A stretch of DNA of 50,613 nt from Desulfurococcales archaeon (GCA_009903825.1 WYEN01000046.1:1-50613); one strand, 5' to 3'. Counted from the first letter of the stretch, positions 41,360 to 50,076 are shown. Notes: generated by a model from the letters alone, not told the origin. Made by a program: numbers and translations.

Positions 41360-42199
41360 TTAATCATGTTTTCTAAAGATCTTTCTGTATAATCTTATGA
41401 AATCTTCAGGAGCTAGTTGAAAAACTTTTTTTCTCAGAAGATCTTCATCCAGTTCTTCTGAGACATTATATCTGCATATCTCAAGAGCATTATAAAGATT
41501 CTTTCTTCTCTGACTAAATAGACATTTCAACATATTCTGAATCTCGATCCCCAGATCTCTCCATTCTCTGACTCTTTTTAAAACTATTATCTGTGTAAAC
41601 ACCTCAGGCGCAGGATAGAAGCTCTCAGGCGGATACACTCCTCCGATATTTTGTTCAAAAAATATCTTTAACAAAACTGTTATAGAGCCGTATCTTCTAG
41701 ACCCTGGGTTAGATATGATTCTGTTGACAACATCTTTCTGTAATGCTAAAACAGCCCATGAGACTTTTGAAAATGATATTTCTCCTAATAATCTTCCTGT
41801 TATAGAATATGGTATAGTTCCTATCACATGATCAGGATTTATATCAGAGAATATCTCAAGAACATCTCCACATATAATCTCTACGTTGTCTACTACGCTA
41901 AATAATTCTCTGAGAAATCTACATAACTTAGGATCCTTCTCTACTGCAATGATCCTTCCACATATTTCTATTAAAGAACTTGTTAAAACCCCTAGGCCAG
42001 CCCCTATGTCCACAGCTCTGCCTGTGCATCTCATCTCTGATGCTCTATAAAAAATCTCTTTAACAAGCCTAGGATCTATTGTAAAATTTTGTCCAAGTTT
42101 CTTTGAAGGTCTCAGATTGAGTTGTCTAAGAGTTTTTATTGTGAAATCTCTGAGTCTATTAGTCTCTATAGCTGTATAAAGATCTTTTAAAGAAGACAT
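41360..42199 (-). CDS. ksgA: 16S rRNA dimethyladenosine transferase KsgA/Dim1
   Basis: 279 residues. KKLGQNFTID (about 33-42) is motif X, DIGAGLGVLT (about 64-73) the SAM-binding motif I, VEKDP motif II, and GDVLE motif III. Motif IV reads GTIPYS (about 127-132) instead of the usual N-[LI]-P-Y. The C-terminal LFSQRRKNL is the RNA-binding block. The enzyme dimethylates two adjacent adenines in helix 45 of the small-subunit rRNA late in assembly. It is the last gene of the eL21–Rpo4–DUF655–KsgA operon, one base behind DUF655. It is convergent with priS, 2 bp apart. Confidence 0.92.
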   Translation of the reverse strand: MSSLKDLYTAIETNRLRDFTIKTLRQLNLRPSKKLGQNFTIDPRLVKEIFYRASEMRCTGRAVDIGAGLGVLTSSLIEICGRIIAVEKDPKLCRFLRELFSVVDNVEIICGDVLEIFSDINPDHVIGTIPYSITGRLLGEISFSKVSWAVLALQKDVVNRIISNPGSRRYGSITVLLKIFFEQNIGGVYPPESFYPAPEVFTQIIVLKRVREWRDLGIEIQNMLKCLFSQRRKNLYNALEICRYNVSEELDEDLLRKKVFQLAPEDFIRLYRKIFRKHD

Positions 42200-42200
42200 T

Positions 42201-42878
42201 TCACCAAGGATCTCTATAATTAGTTAAAGCATATAAATAATCAAGCATTTTAAAAAATTTCACATCTCTAGATCCTGATGGAGGCTCTACAAAAAGATAA
42301 TATCTTTCTCCACCCATCATCTCCTGAATTATTCTCTCAACTAATAATCCGACAGGATCTGAGATCTTTGTTCTTGAGATAAGATCCTCGAAATTTTGAA
42401 ATCTACCTTTTTTTCTCTCGTTAAGAATAATCTCAAGAGTTTTTCTACCGATCCCAGGGATCAGACTTAACATATGAAGTCTTATATTTATTGGAGAAGC
42501 GACATTGAAGAATTCTATAAAGACTCTCTCTTTAGAATTTATGATCTCTCTCAAAGCATTTGGAAGATTATCTTTAGCTATAGTAGTAAGATCTTGCCAT
42601 AATATCTTGTCGTCTACTTTAAAAGGTTGAAGACCCTCCTCCAGAGACTGCTCAACATATATTCTCTCATTAATTTTGACAGAGACGCCGCGAGCAGGAG
42701 AGATCTCTAGAAGAGTGAAATATTTAGTTCCCACAGCTTGAATAAGTGGAGAATTTCTATGAAAAGGGTGTCTATCAAAAGGATTCCCATGAAACATATA
42801 ATCTAAGACTAGAGCATATGCGTCTTTTATAAATATTCTTGGTCTCCTGCCGAATCCTCTTCGATCATGAAAACTCAT
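42201..42878 (-). CDS. DUF655 protein (OB-fold plus helix-hairpin-helix), predicted RNA-binding
   Basis: 225 residues. An N-terminal basic stretch (SFHDRRGFGRRPRIF) leads to an S1/OB-like region (about 20-110). IPGIGRKTLEIILNERKKG (about 139-157) is a helix-hairpin-helix followed by FENL-like helices. This is the DUF655/COG1491 protein always found between Rpo4 and KsgA in archaea; a role in ribosome or transcription-linked RNA processing is assumed from context. GGTGA lies 4 nt before the ATG. It lies 10 bp behind rpo4. Confidence 0.9.
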   Translation of the reverse strand: MSFHDRRGFGRRPRIFIKDAYALVLDYMFHGNPFDRHPFHRNSPLIQAVGTKYFTLLEISPARGVSVKINERIYVEQSLEEGLQPFKVDDKILWQDLTTIAKDNLPNALREIINSKERVFIEFFNVASPINIRLHMLSLIPGIGRKTLEIILNERKKGRFQNFEDLISRTKISDPVGLLVERIIQEMMGGERYYLFVEPPSGSRDVKFFKMLDYLYALTNYRDPW

Positions 42879-42888
42879 TTTATCACCT

Positions 42889-43224
42889 TTAATCAGACCC
42901 TCGACAGTACTCCTTGATCATTCTTAAGATCTCTTCTGCCTCTTTCTCGTCAAGTCCTTTCTCCTCGAAGTTTAAAAGGATCCTTAGCTCATCATATGTT
43001 TCAGGAGCTATATTAACGATCTGTGAGGCGGTTATCTCTTTAAAACCTTTTTTAACAAGCTCTTGAAAAAGTTTTTCTGAGGCCTCGGCATCACATTTAG
43101 ACATCTTCTCTCCATATTCAATTACTCTCATCTGAATCTCATTCATAGATCTTCCTTCTAAAACGGTTTTGAGAATATATATCGCGTATGAGATAGGAAC
43201 TTCTCTGAATGATATTATTCTCAT
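42889..43224 (-). CDS. rpoF: DNA-directed RNA polymerase subunit Rpo4 (RpoF)
   Basis: 111 residues, the usual length. FREVPISYAIYILKTVLE and then an acidic helical part with KCDAEASEKLFQELVKKG and SQIVNIAPETYDELRILLNFEEKG are typical of Rpb4/RpoF. Rpo4 forms the stalk of the archaeal polymerase with Rpo7 and helps promoter melting and termination. Position between eL21 and DUF655 is the archaeal norm. The start lies 23 bp behind eL21. Confidence 0.92.
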   Translation of the reverse strand: MRIISFREVPISYAIYILKTVLEGRSMNEIQMRVIEYGEKMSKCDAEASEKLFQELVKKGFKEITASQIVNIAPETYDELRILLNFEEKGLDEKEAEEILRMIKEYCRGSD

Positions 43225-43247
43225 AGGAAACAGACCTCGAAAAATTG

Positions 43248-43646
43248 TTACGAGAGAGATAGATTTCTCAAAATAGATATTGCATTCTTCTTTTTCTCAT
43301 TTATCTCTCTAATGAACTCTCTGATCTCTGAGATTGTTCTCTCAACAACTTCTTTAGTAGGCCTCAGATGTTCAGGTCTCGCGAAAAGTATCTTTCTTTT
43401 ATCACCTAGAAAAACTTCTATTATATAGCTTCTACCTCTCACACCTATTACTTTACCAGTCTTACCATGAAATCTTCTATGAGGCATCCCCTTCACTATC
43501 GATGGATTAATAACTATATGAACATAATCACCAGGTTTATAATCATACATTAAAAGACTCAAAGGTGGGACAGCACCTCTCTCTCTAACACTTTTTCTCA
43601 ACAGTTTTCTGGTTCTATGTCTAAGACCTTTCGGCGCTTTAACCAT
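43248..43646 (-). CDS. rpl21e: 50S ribosomal protein eL21 with a C-terminal extension
   Basis: 132 residues. The first 96 are a normal eL21: basic N-terminus GLRHRTRKLLRKSVRERG, YKPGDYVHIVINPS, MPHRRFHGKTGKVIGVRGR and RPEHLRP. The family usually ends right here at about 95-100. Here about 36 further residues follow (TKEVVERTISEIREFIREIN ... LRNLSLS), predicted helical and charged. AATATTTTTA on the minus strand at about 43665-43674 is a likely TATA box 25 nt before the ATG, so the operon message is close to leaderless. First gene of the operon. Confidence 0.92.
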   Translation of the reverse strand: MVKAPKGLRHRTRKLLRKSVRERGAVPPLSLLMYDYKPGDYVHIVINPSIVKGMPHRRFHGKTGKVIGVRGRSYIIEVFLGDKRKILFARPEHLRPTKEVVERTISEIREFIREINEKKKNAISILRNLSLS

Positions 43647-43715
43647 TTTTATATACCTTTAAAAATATTTTTCATAGACTTATATATGAAAACTCTTTTT
43701 TTAACATGATGAATT

Positions 43716-44330
43716 TCATAATCTAATCAAAGATCTATATGATCTCCATGGTCTATAACATGATCTAAGCCAGTGTCTCTCAACAACATCTTTATCAAGC
43801 TGATTTATAGTCTCACAGAGACTTTTTATATTATTCTCATAAGCAGGCCTCCTAAGATCTTTATAAAATAAAAGGTCGTCCTCATATCCACAGGACAGCT
43901 TTAAGATCATTTCTTGAATCTGATGAGAACATATTCGAGAGATCCTCTCCAGATCTTCTTCATCATAAGATAAAGATTTGAACATTCTATGTGAGACGAC
44001 ATTATCTATAGAGGCTGTGGCTATAGAGAAGTCTAAATTAAGATCCTCAAATATCTGTTCGGCTGATGAAACAAGGATCTTTCCTAAACCTCTTCTTCTA
44101 AATCTCTCGTCAACAACAACATAATAGACCACTCCAACTCCTCTTAGACCTCCTCTTATGTAATAGATTATTGCTTGTCCAGCTAAAAAATTGTCTATAT
44201 AAAGATCTAGAACATAAGAATACGAAGGATCCAGACTTGACGCAAAAAATTTATGATAAAAACCCATATATCTCTCTATAAGAGATGGATCAGTCATATC
44301 ATTATGCAAATAAATAAAGATCTTCTCCAT
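43716..44330 (-). CDS. GNAT-family N-acetyltransferase
   Basis: 204 residues. VVYYVVVDERFRRRGLGKIL (about 88-107) contains the acetyl-CoA loop R-R-x-G-L-G-K and the preceding strand, followed by ATASIDNVVSHRMFKSLSYD (about 134-153), the N-x-x-[SA]-x-x-[LM]-[YF]-x-x-x-G/S-[FY] motif of GNAT proteins. A C-terminal helical tail of about 50 residues (RICSHQIQEM..., REACH-type Arg-rich end) is unassigned. The acceptor is unknown. It stands alone between the ribosomal operon and the PfpI gene. Confidence 0.85.
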   Translation of the reverse strand: MEKIFIYLHNDMTDPSLIERYMGFYHKFFASSLDPSYSYVLDLYIDNFLAGQAIIYYIRGGLRGVGVVYYVVVDERFRRRGLGKILVSSAEQIFEDLNLDFSIATASIDNVVSHRMFKSLSYDEEDLERISRICSHQIQEMILKLSCGYEDDLLFYKDLRRPAYENNIKSLCETINQLDKDVVERHWLRSCYRPWRSYRSLIRL

Positions 44331-44403
44331 ATCTAATTAAGATCCTCTCTATATTTCTTCATAAAAAACTAATAAATAATGATATAAAAAATAAAGATCT
44401 TTT

Positions 44404-44976
44404 TCAGATACCTTTGTACTTCTTCACTAGTTTAATAAACTCTTTCATCCATGCAGGATTGTCAGGCCATGCTCTGGAGGTCACTAGATTATCATCAACC
44501 ACAACTTCTTCATCAACCCATATGCCTCCTCCGTTAATAACCTCATGTTTAACAGCTATGTAGCTAGTCATTTTTCTTCCTTTAACAAGTCCGAAGGCCG
44601 CTAAGATCAGTGGGCCGTGGCATATAGCTGCCACAGGCTTTCTCTTCTCCATGAAATGAGTCAAGATCTTTCTGAGAGGTTCTTCAGCAACTACTCTCAC
44701 ATACTCAGGCATTCTTCCACCAGGTATCACCAAGCCATCATACTCCTCAGGATTCACTTCTGATAATGATTTGGAGACCCATACAAATCTATAGCCAGGC
44801 TTCTCAGTATAAGTCTCCCAATCTTCAAAATCGTGAACAACTGTTCTAAGAATCTTTTTAGTTGGTGATGCAACATCGACATGCCAACCTTCTTCTTTAA
44901 GTCTGAAATATGGATAGAAGATCTCTAGAGCCTCTGCAGCATCTCCACCTATGATAAGAATTTTTGGGACAGACAT
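44404..44976 (-). CDS. PfpI/DJ-1-family protein (deglycase/intracellular protease type)
   Basis: 190 residues. AAICHGP (about 116-122) has the nucleophilic Cys119 with His120, Glu15 in GDAAEALE is the pocket acid, and GLVIPGGRMPEYVR (about 81-94) the conserved strand and turn. PfpI proteins form hexamers or dimers; they were described as proteases and, more recently, as glyoxalase/deglycases repairing methylglyoxal damage. The catalytic triad looks complete, so it should be active. GAGGAT lies before the ATG. It stands 67 bp behind the gene at 45044. Confidence 0.9.
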   Translation of the reverse strand: MSVPKILIIGGDAAEALEIFYPYFRLKEEGWHVDVASPTKKILRTVVHDFEDWETYTEKPGYRFVWVSKSLSEVNPEEYDGLVIPGGRMPEYVRVVAEEPLRKILTHFMEKRKPVAAICHGPLILAAFGLVKGRKMTSYIAVKHEVINGGGIWVDEEVVVDDNLVTSRAWPDNPAWMKEFIKLVKKYKGI

Positions 44977-45043
44977 GTTAAATCCTCGTCACAAATTATT
45001 AGCTGACAAAAAATATATTTTTAGTTTAGAAAATTGTTTAAGA

Positions 45044-45664
45044 CTACTCTGGCGGAGGTATAGATCTTTTTAATAGGCTTACGTGTTCATCTGTTAATAA
45101 AGCTTCTCTAAATGTGTTCAACACAGGTTTTCCATCAACAATTCTCACTCTATGGAACAAAAACTTCTTATTATTAAGATCAGCTGTGAAAACTCTGATC
45201 TCAGGCAGACTCTCAAGCCATCTTCTTAAGCTCTCATCTGAAAGTACTGTGGAAAACTGTTTTGTAGCTAGCCATATTCTCACATGAATTGCCAGAGCAT
45301 TTTTATAGCCTGAGTCTCTCAATAATTTTAATGTCTCTAAAGTAGCCTGATTGACTATGCTAAGCTTTTGCTCTCCTCCAAACGCTATATACACAGCGTC
45401 AAAATTTTCATCAACTATTTTTCTAACTTCACTCCTAAGATTCTCATCATATACGAACACTGCTCCAACTCTATCTTTATAGCCCGTGTAATAGCTGAAA
45501 GATGTCAATGCTGATGAAGCCATTGCAGAACATATTCTATCCGGATATGTTATCACAGCCACTTTTTTAAACCCATCAAACAGGTTCTCTCCCACAAGTC
45601 TCCCAGTCAGACTTCTTAGATAAAGCTCTTCTGGTAGTGGTAGTAGAGATGCCTTTTCAGACAT
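45044..45664 (-). CDS. Unrecognised conserved-looking protein, possibly a degenerate DHH-type domain
   Basis: 206 residues, soluble, no signal peptide. The segment VAVITYPDRICSAMASSALT (about 35-54) and FDAVYIAFGG (about 88-97) form alternating strands and helices as in a Rossmann-like fold. The first resembles motif I of DHH phosphoesterases ('ITHPDxDGxxSA'), but the metal-binding residues are not preserved and no D-H-H triplet is seen. C-terminal strands (RVFTADLNNKKFLFHRVRIVDG) are also unassigned. It lies in a run of same-strand genes GH3–this gene–PfpI–GNAT with 64-73 bp gaps. I do not recognise a function. Confidence 0.55.
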   Translation of the reverse strand: MSEKASLLPLPEELYLRSLTGRLVGENLFDGFKKVAVITYPDRICSAMASSALTSFSYYTGYKDRVGAVFVYDENLRSEVRKIVDENFDAVYIAFGGEQKLSIVNQATLETLKLLRDSGYKNALAIHVRIWLATKQFSTVLSDESLRRWLESLPEIRVFTADLNNKKFLFHRVRIVDGKPVLNTFREALLTDEHVSLLKRSIPPPE

Positions 45665-45728
45665 ATTATCAACCCTAGATTATTTGTTAAAAAACTTAAA
45701 AGAATTACATTGAAAAAATCGTTATAGA

Positions 45729-47840
45729 TTAGAAAACTATCTCTTCTGGTATATATATTTTGCCGGTGAGCCTAATGTCTCTTGAAGAAGATCCTATTCT
45801 TATCTCATGCCATCCTCTCTCTACTATCCATCTCTTTTTCTCAGGATGATAAGTTGCAAGATCTTTGATAGATATCTCTATTTTAATCTCCTCCTCCTCG
45901 CCTGGGCGTAGCATCTTTGTCTTTTTAAAAGCCTTAAGCTCTTGTTCAGGTCTGTCAATCTCTTCACCAGGTGCTTTAATATATACTTGGACAACTTCTC
46001 TCCCAGGATATCTTCCGATGTTTCTTATCTTTATGTTGAGAATTATGTTGTCTTTGTCAATATTTATTTCAAGACCACTATATTCAAATGATGTGTAAGA
46101 AAGTCCATAGCCAAACTCGTAGGCAGGCTCTACTCCAAACGTGTCATAATATCTATACCCCACGTAGATATCTTCACAATATCTCACTTTCACAGGATTC
46201 TCTGGAGGCGTCCCTGGGTAGCATTCTGATGAGATTGATACTGGAACATCTGTCCAGCTTTTCGGAAATGTTATAGGAAGTTTTCCTGATGGAGAAACCT
46301 TTCCTATCAAAAGATCTGCAACAATTCTCCCAGCCTCTTGACCAGGAAGCCATATAAGCAGTATTGCATCGACAAGATCTCTCCAACTATAGATCTCTAT
46401 CGGCCCAGCGATATTAAGTATAGCTACAACCTTCTTACCAACACTTCTGAATGCTTTCGAGACTTTCTCAATCAATTTTTTCTCATCTAGAGAGAGATAG
46501 AAGTCTCCTCCAGCAACTGATCTATCCCAGGCCTCGCCAGAGATCCTTGTTATAACTATTAGTGCAACATCATTTCTCTCAGCAGTCCTCTTGATGAAAT
46601 CTTCCTCAATAAAATCTTCATTAAGTTTCTTAGGATATATCTCGTCTTTATAAAGTTTCTCGAGATTATCAAGACCATAATTCTCAACAACATATTTATG
46701 ATATCTCTCGAAAAGCTCTTCATCAATTTTGAAACCAGCTTTTCTCAGTCCCTCAACGATGTTAATAGTGTATCTAGAATGATTATGTCCGCTTCCCATG
46801 CCACTTTTAAGTGTCGCAATCTGTCCTACTCCAAATACCGCTACTTGAGAGCCTGTTTTAAGTGGAAGAGTCTCTCCTATATTCTTCAGAAGCACAGCGC
46901 CTTCCAATCCTGCCTTATAAGCGATCTCTGCATTTTTCTCAAGATCAGGTCTGTAGCTAGGTTTATAACCTCTGAAGCTGAGCGTCTTCTCAAATATCTT
47001 TAACAATCTATTAAAACTCTCCTCAACTCTCTCAGGCTTTAATCTACCCTCTCTATATGCTGAGACAAGCTTCTCATATATCTTATCATCACCAGGCATT
47101 ATAAGATCTATGCCTGAGTTGATTTGTTCAACAGGGTCGTCTCCAGCGCCCCAGTCAGTCATCACTATGCCTTCGAAGCCCCATTCTTTTCTTAGAACAT
47201 CAATTAGAAGCCAAGGATCCTGTGAGGTGTATCTTCCATTAAGTTTGTTATAAGAGCTCATTATAGCCCATGGAGAAGCTTTTTTAACAACGATCTCAAA
47301 AGGCTTCAAATAGATCTCTCTTAAAGCTCTCTCAGAGACGATGGTGTCTATAAAATATCTGTTAGTCTCCTGCTCGTTCGCCACAAAATGTTTCGGAGTG
47401 GCTCCCACGCCTGCAGACTGCACACCTTTCACATATGCAGACGCCATCACGCCACTTAACAAAGGATCTTCAGAGAAATATTCGAAGTTTCTTCCACAAA
47501 GAGGATGTCTATGTATATTAAGGCCAGGGCCCAACAAAATATCAATGCCATTCTCTCTAGCCTCCTCACCAATTGCTCTCCCAACCTCCTCTACAATCTC
47601 AGGATCCCATGTAGATGCGAGCATTATAGGAGATGGAAAAGCTGTTGATAGATAGACTCTCTCTGCATAAGGCTCTACTCTGAGACCAGAGGGGCCGTCT
47701 GAAAGCTCTATAGATGGTATGCCAGATATCTCTCTAGTCTCTCCAGCAGTGCCAGGAACTTTCTTAGGAACTCCTACACCTACTAACAAAGCGATCTTCT
47801 CTTCAATACTTATTTGATCATATCTTCTCATCATAGACAC
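45729..47840 (-). CDS. Glycoside hydrolase family 3 (beta-glucosidase/beta-xylosidase type), cytoplasmic
   Basis: 703 residues, no signal peptide. The (alpha/beta)8 domain holds GRNFEYFSEDP (about 116-126), KHFVANEQETNR (about 150-161) and IVMTDWG (about 225-231), in which Asp229 is the nucleophile. The alpha/beta sandwich contains SGEAWDRSVAG with the likely acid/base Glu, GQEAGRIVADLL and PSGKLPITFP. A fibronectin-III-like domain (FGYGLSYTSFEY onwards, about 577-695) closes the protein. It should release beta-linked glucose or xylose from short oligosaccharides taken up by the transporters in this window. It is divergent from the methyltransferase gene, sharing one TATA element. Confidence 0.92.
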   Translation of the reverse strand: MSMMRRYDQISIEEKIALLVGVGVPKKVPGTAGETREISGIPSIELSDGPSGLRVEPYAERVYLSTAFPSPIMLASTWDPEIVEEVGRAIGEEARENGIDILLGPGLNIHRHPLCGRNFEYFSEDPLLSGVMASAYVKGVQSAGVGATPKHFVANEQETNRYFIDTIVSERALREIYLKPFEIVVKKASPWAIMSSYNKLNGRYTSQDPWLLIDVLRKEWGFEGIVMTDWGAGDDPVEQINSGIDLIMPGDDKIYEKLVSAYREGRLKPERVEESFNRLLKIFEKTLSFRGYKPSYRPDLEKNAEIAYKAGLEGAVLLKNIGETLPLKTGSQVAVFGVGQIATLKSGMGSGHNHSRYTINIVEGLRKAGFKIDEELFERYHKYVVENYGLDNLEKLYKDEIYPKKLNEDFIEEDFIKRTAERNDVALIVITRISGEAWDRSVAGGDFYLSLDEKKLIEKVSKAFRSVGKKVVAILNIAGPIEIYSWRDLVDAILLIWLPGQEAGRIVADLLIGKVSPSGKLPITFPKSWTDVPVSISSECYPGTPPENPVKVRYCEDIYVGYRYYDTFGVEPAYEFGYGLSYTSFEYSGLEINIDKDNIILNIKIRNIGRYPGREVVQVYIKAPGEEIDRPEQELKAFKKTKMLRPGEEEEIKIEISIKDLATYHPEKKRWIVERGWHEIRIGSSSRDIRLTGKIYIPEEIVF

Positions 47841-47860
47841 CTATTATAATGTGAAGACAT

Positions 47861-47870
47861 TATTTATATG
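47861..47870. promoter_or_regulatory. Single TATA element probably shared by two divergent genes
   Basis: TATTTATATG reads as TTTATAT on the plus strand and ATATAAATA on the minus strand. Its centre lies about 24 bp before the plus-strand ATG at 47890 and about 26 bp before the minus-strand ATG at 47840. No other TATA-like element fits both spacings, so both messages would be leaderless. Confidence 0.5.
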
Positions 47871-47889
47871 TAGAGGCTCAAATAGTATT

Positions 47890-48648
47890 ATGAAGAAATT
47901 TGTCGAGAGATTAAGAGAGAATATTTTGAAGATAAGATCTAGAATATATATGAGAGGGCCTAAAAGATTAATAAGAGATGTCTTGATCACGAGACACTCT
48001 TATGAAGCAGTTGCAGAAGGCTATGCGTCGTGGAGAAGCAGACCCTGGTCTATATCTAGATTATCATCTCCAGGAAATATACTAGACTTAGGATCTGGCC
48101 ATTGTATAAATGGTGTTGAGGCTGCTTTAAAAACAAATTCTTATGTGGTCTGTGTAGATTACTCTGTTAATATGATAAGTATTGCAAAAATGATCATTTT
48201 TAAAAAAGATGTTTATGGTGATTATGTTGTTGCTGATATGTTGAGGACTCCTTTCAGAGAAAACTCTTTTAATACTATACTATTGATAGCATCAATTCAT
48301 CACATCCCAGAATATTTTATAAGACGTATAACGTCAGATCTTAACAGGATCCTTAGAAGAAGAGGTCTTATAATAATAACCATATGGTCTTGGAGACAGA
48401 GTAGATTCGTCTTCGACTTGTTTTTTAACATGATCAAGACTTTTCTAGGTCTTCTTGATTTTCCGAGAAGATTTGTTGTCAAATGGAGAAGCAGGAGAGG
48501 AGTTTTTGAGAGAGTATACTATCTATATTCTCTAGAAGAGATCTCTCGTGAGATCGAGAGAAAGAATCTCAGGATCTTATCTAGAGGATATTATTCTCCG
48601 ATGAAGAGAAGTTCTGAGAACATCTATATAATAGCTTTAAAAGATTGA
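47890..48648 (+). CDS. Class I SAM-dependent methyltransferase, Trm9-like
   Basis: About 252 residues. NILDLGSGHCINGVE (about 64-78) is SAM motif I, CVDYSVNMI motif II, VADMLRTPFRENSFNTILLI motif III/IV, and ASIHHIPEY follows. The stretch YEAVAEGYASWRSRPW before motif I resembles Trm9/ABH8-type tRNA wobble-uridine methyltransferases. A basic C-terminal part (VKWRSRRGVFERVYYLYS) could bind RNA. I prefer ATG 47890 over GTG 47851 because the TATA element at 47861-47870 would lie inside the longer frame. The stop directly abuts the stop of elp3, whose product makes the cm5U modification upstream of such methylation. Confidence 0.75.
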   Translation: MKKFVERLRENILKIRSRIYMRGPKRLIRDVLITRHSYEAVAEGYASWRSRPWSISRLSSPGNILDLGSGHCINGVEAALKTNSYVVCVDYSVNMISIAKMIIFKKDVYGDYVVADMLRTPFRENSFNTILLIASIHHIPEYFIRRITSDLNRILRRRGLIIITIWSWRQSRFVFDLFFNMIKTFLGLLDFPRRFVVKWRSRRGVFERVYYLYSLEEISREIERKNLRILSRGYYSPMKRSSENIYIIALKD

Positions 48649-50076
48649 TTATCCTAATGTCTTCATCATATATGGAGAATCTTTAGGTCTGAAATAGCCG
48701 TGTCTTCTATAATACTCTCTGGCTCCTACTCCAGATAGGACAAGGATTTTTCTTTTATCATATTCTTCCAAAGCGATCTTCTCAGCATATGTTAGAAGTT
48801 TTGATCCCCATCCTTTATGTTGCCATGCCTCAGGATCTTCATCTCCGATGGGCACTTCAGGTCCGTAAACATGTAGCTCTCTAATGATCGCTGTCTTAGA
48901 ATCAATCTCTCTTCTATGTGCCTTCTCAGAGGGTATTCTCATTCTCAGAAGTCCTATCAGAATATTGTTCTCAGGATCTTCTGCGGCCAAGAATATTTCT
49001 ACTCCTCCACTAGCCTCATAGACTTCTCTAGTGATCTTTATGTTCAAAGGTTTTGATCCTCTCATCATCTGTCTGCCCACCTCTCTAAATCTTATCTCAT
49101 TAATCTTTATCCCCTTCTCCAGAGCTCTTCTCTCGACAAGCTCTCTCAAATTAGATTTTCTAGGTCCTGCGATGATCATGTTAGCAGGAATATCTCTCTG
49201 GATCCTCATGATCCTTACCCAACGAGGTATATATCTATAGAACTCAGAGATAAGCTCGACAGCCTCTTCATCTGTCAATGCTTTGTAAAGACCTTGTCTC
49301 CACAGATTATATAGTCCTGTTCCTTCGACGACTAACGTAGGATATATCTTAAGCATATCAGGTCTATAATCTGGGTTCTCAAATATCTCACGGATCATCT
49401 GAATGTCTCTATCAGGATCAGATTTTGGAAGCCCTGGCATTATATGATAAACAAGTTTAAAACCAGAGTCTTTTAAGACTCTAGTAGCCTCTATGATCTC
49501 TTTCACTCCATGACCTCTATTCACAAATTTAAGAACGTCTTCATAAATACTTTGAACACCGATCTCTACTTTAGTGGCTCCCAGATATAGAAGCCAGTCG
49601 GCATCTTTCTCTCTAGCCCAATCAGGTCTCGTCTCAATCGTTAGTCCAACAACTCTTATTCTAGCAGTCTCATTTCTCTCCTGAGCCTCCTCTAACGAAG
49701 GCGTTTTATCCGGAGGATCATCCGGAAATCTATTGAATGCCTCGAATATGTTAGTGACAAACCAGAGCTGATAATCAATCGGCATAGCATTAAAAGTTCC
49801 TCCCATGATAACAACCTCAGCTTTGCTAGGCACATGACCCATAGATAGATACTGTCTAAGCCTGCTTCTGATCTGTTCATAAGGATCATAGTTTACACGA
49901 ACAGCTCTCATAAGAGCAGGCTCATTACCAACATAACTCTGTGGAGTATTCTTGTCAGGCCCTCCAGGACAATAGATACATTTCCCATGAGGACAAGGAT
50001 AAGGCTTTGTCATAACAGCAAAAATATGAACTCCTGACAACATTCTCGTAGGTCTGGCAATAGCTTTCATCATCAT
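48649..50076 (-). CDS. elp3: tRNA uridine(34) acetyltransferase Elp3
   Basis: 475 residues. CPHGKCIYC (about 28-36) gives the radical-SAM Cys triad C28-x4-C33-x2-C36, followed by GGTFNAMP, GLTIETRPDW and GVQSIYEDVL. The GNAT domain at the C-terminus has IGDEDPEAWQHKGWGSKLL and VLSGVGAREYYRRHGY. Elp3 adds a carboxymethyl group to wobble U34 using SAM and acetyl-CoA. Eukaryotic Elp3 has about 70-80 more N-terminal residues; here an in-frame stop 13 bases before the ATG excludes them, as in bacterial single-subunit Elp3. Three ATGs in a row (50076, 50073, 50070) leave the exact start open. Confidence 0.93.
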   Translation of the reverse strand: MMMKAIARPTRMLSGVHIFAVMTKPYPCPHGKCIYCPGGPDKNTPQSYVGNEPALMRAVRVNYDPYEQIRSRLRQYLSMGHVPSKAEVVIMGGTFNAMPIDYQLWFVTNIFEAFNRFPDDPPDKTPSLEEAQERNETARIRVVGLTIETRPDWAREKDADWLLYLGATKVEIGVQSIYEDVLKFVNRGHGVKEIIEATRVLKDSGFKLVYHIMPGLPKSDPDRDIQMIREIFENPDYRPDMLKIYPTLVVEGTGLYNLWRQGLYKALTDEEAVELISEFYRYIPRWVRIMRIQRDIPANMIIAGPRKSNLRELVERRALEKGIKINEIRFREVGRQMMRGSKPLNIKITREVYEASGGVEIFLAAEDPENNILIGLLRMRIPSEKAHRREIDSKTAIIRELHVYGPEVPIGDEDPEAWQHKGWGSKLLTYAEKIALEEYDKRKILVLSGVGAREYYRRHGYFRPKDSPYMMKTLG

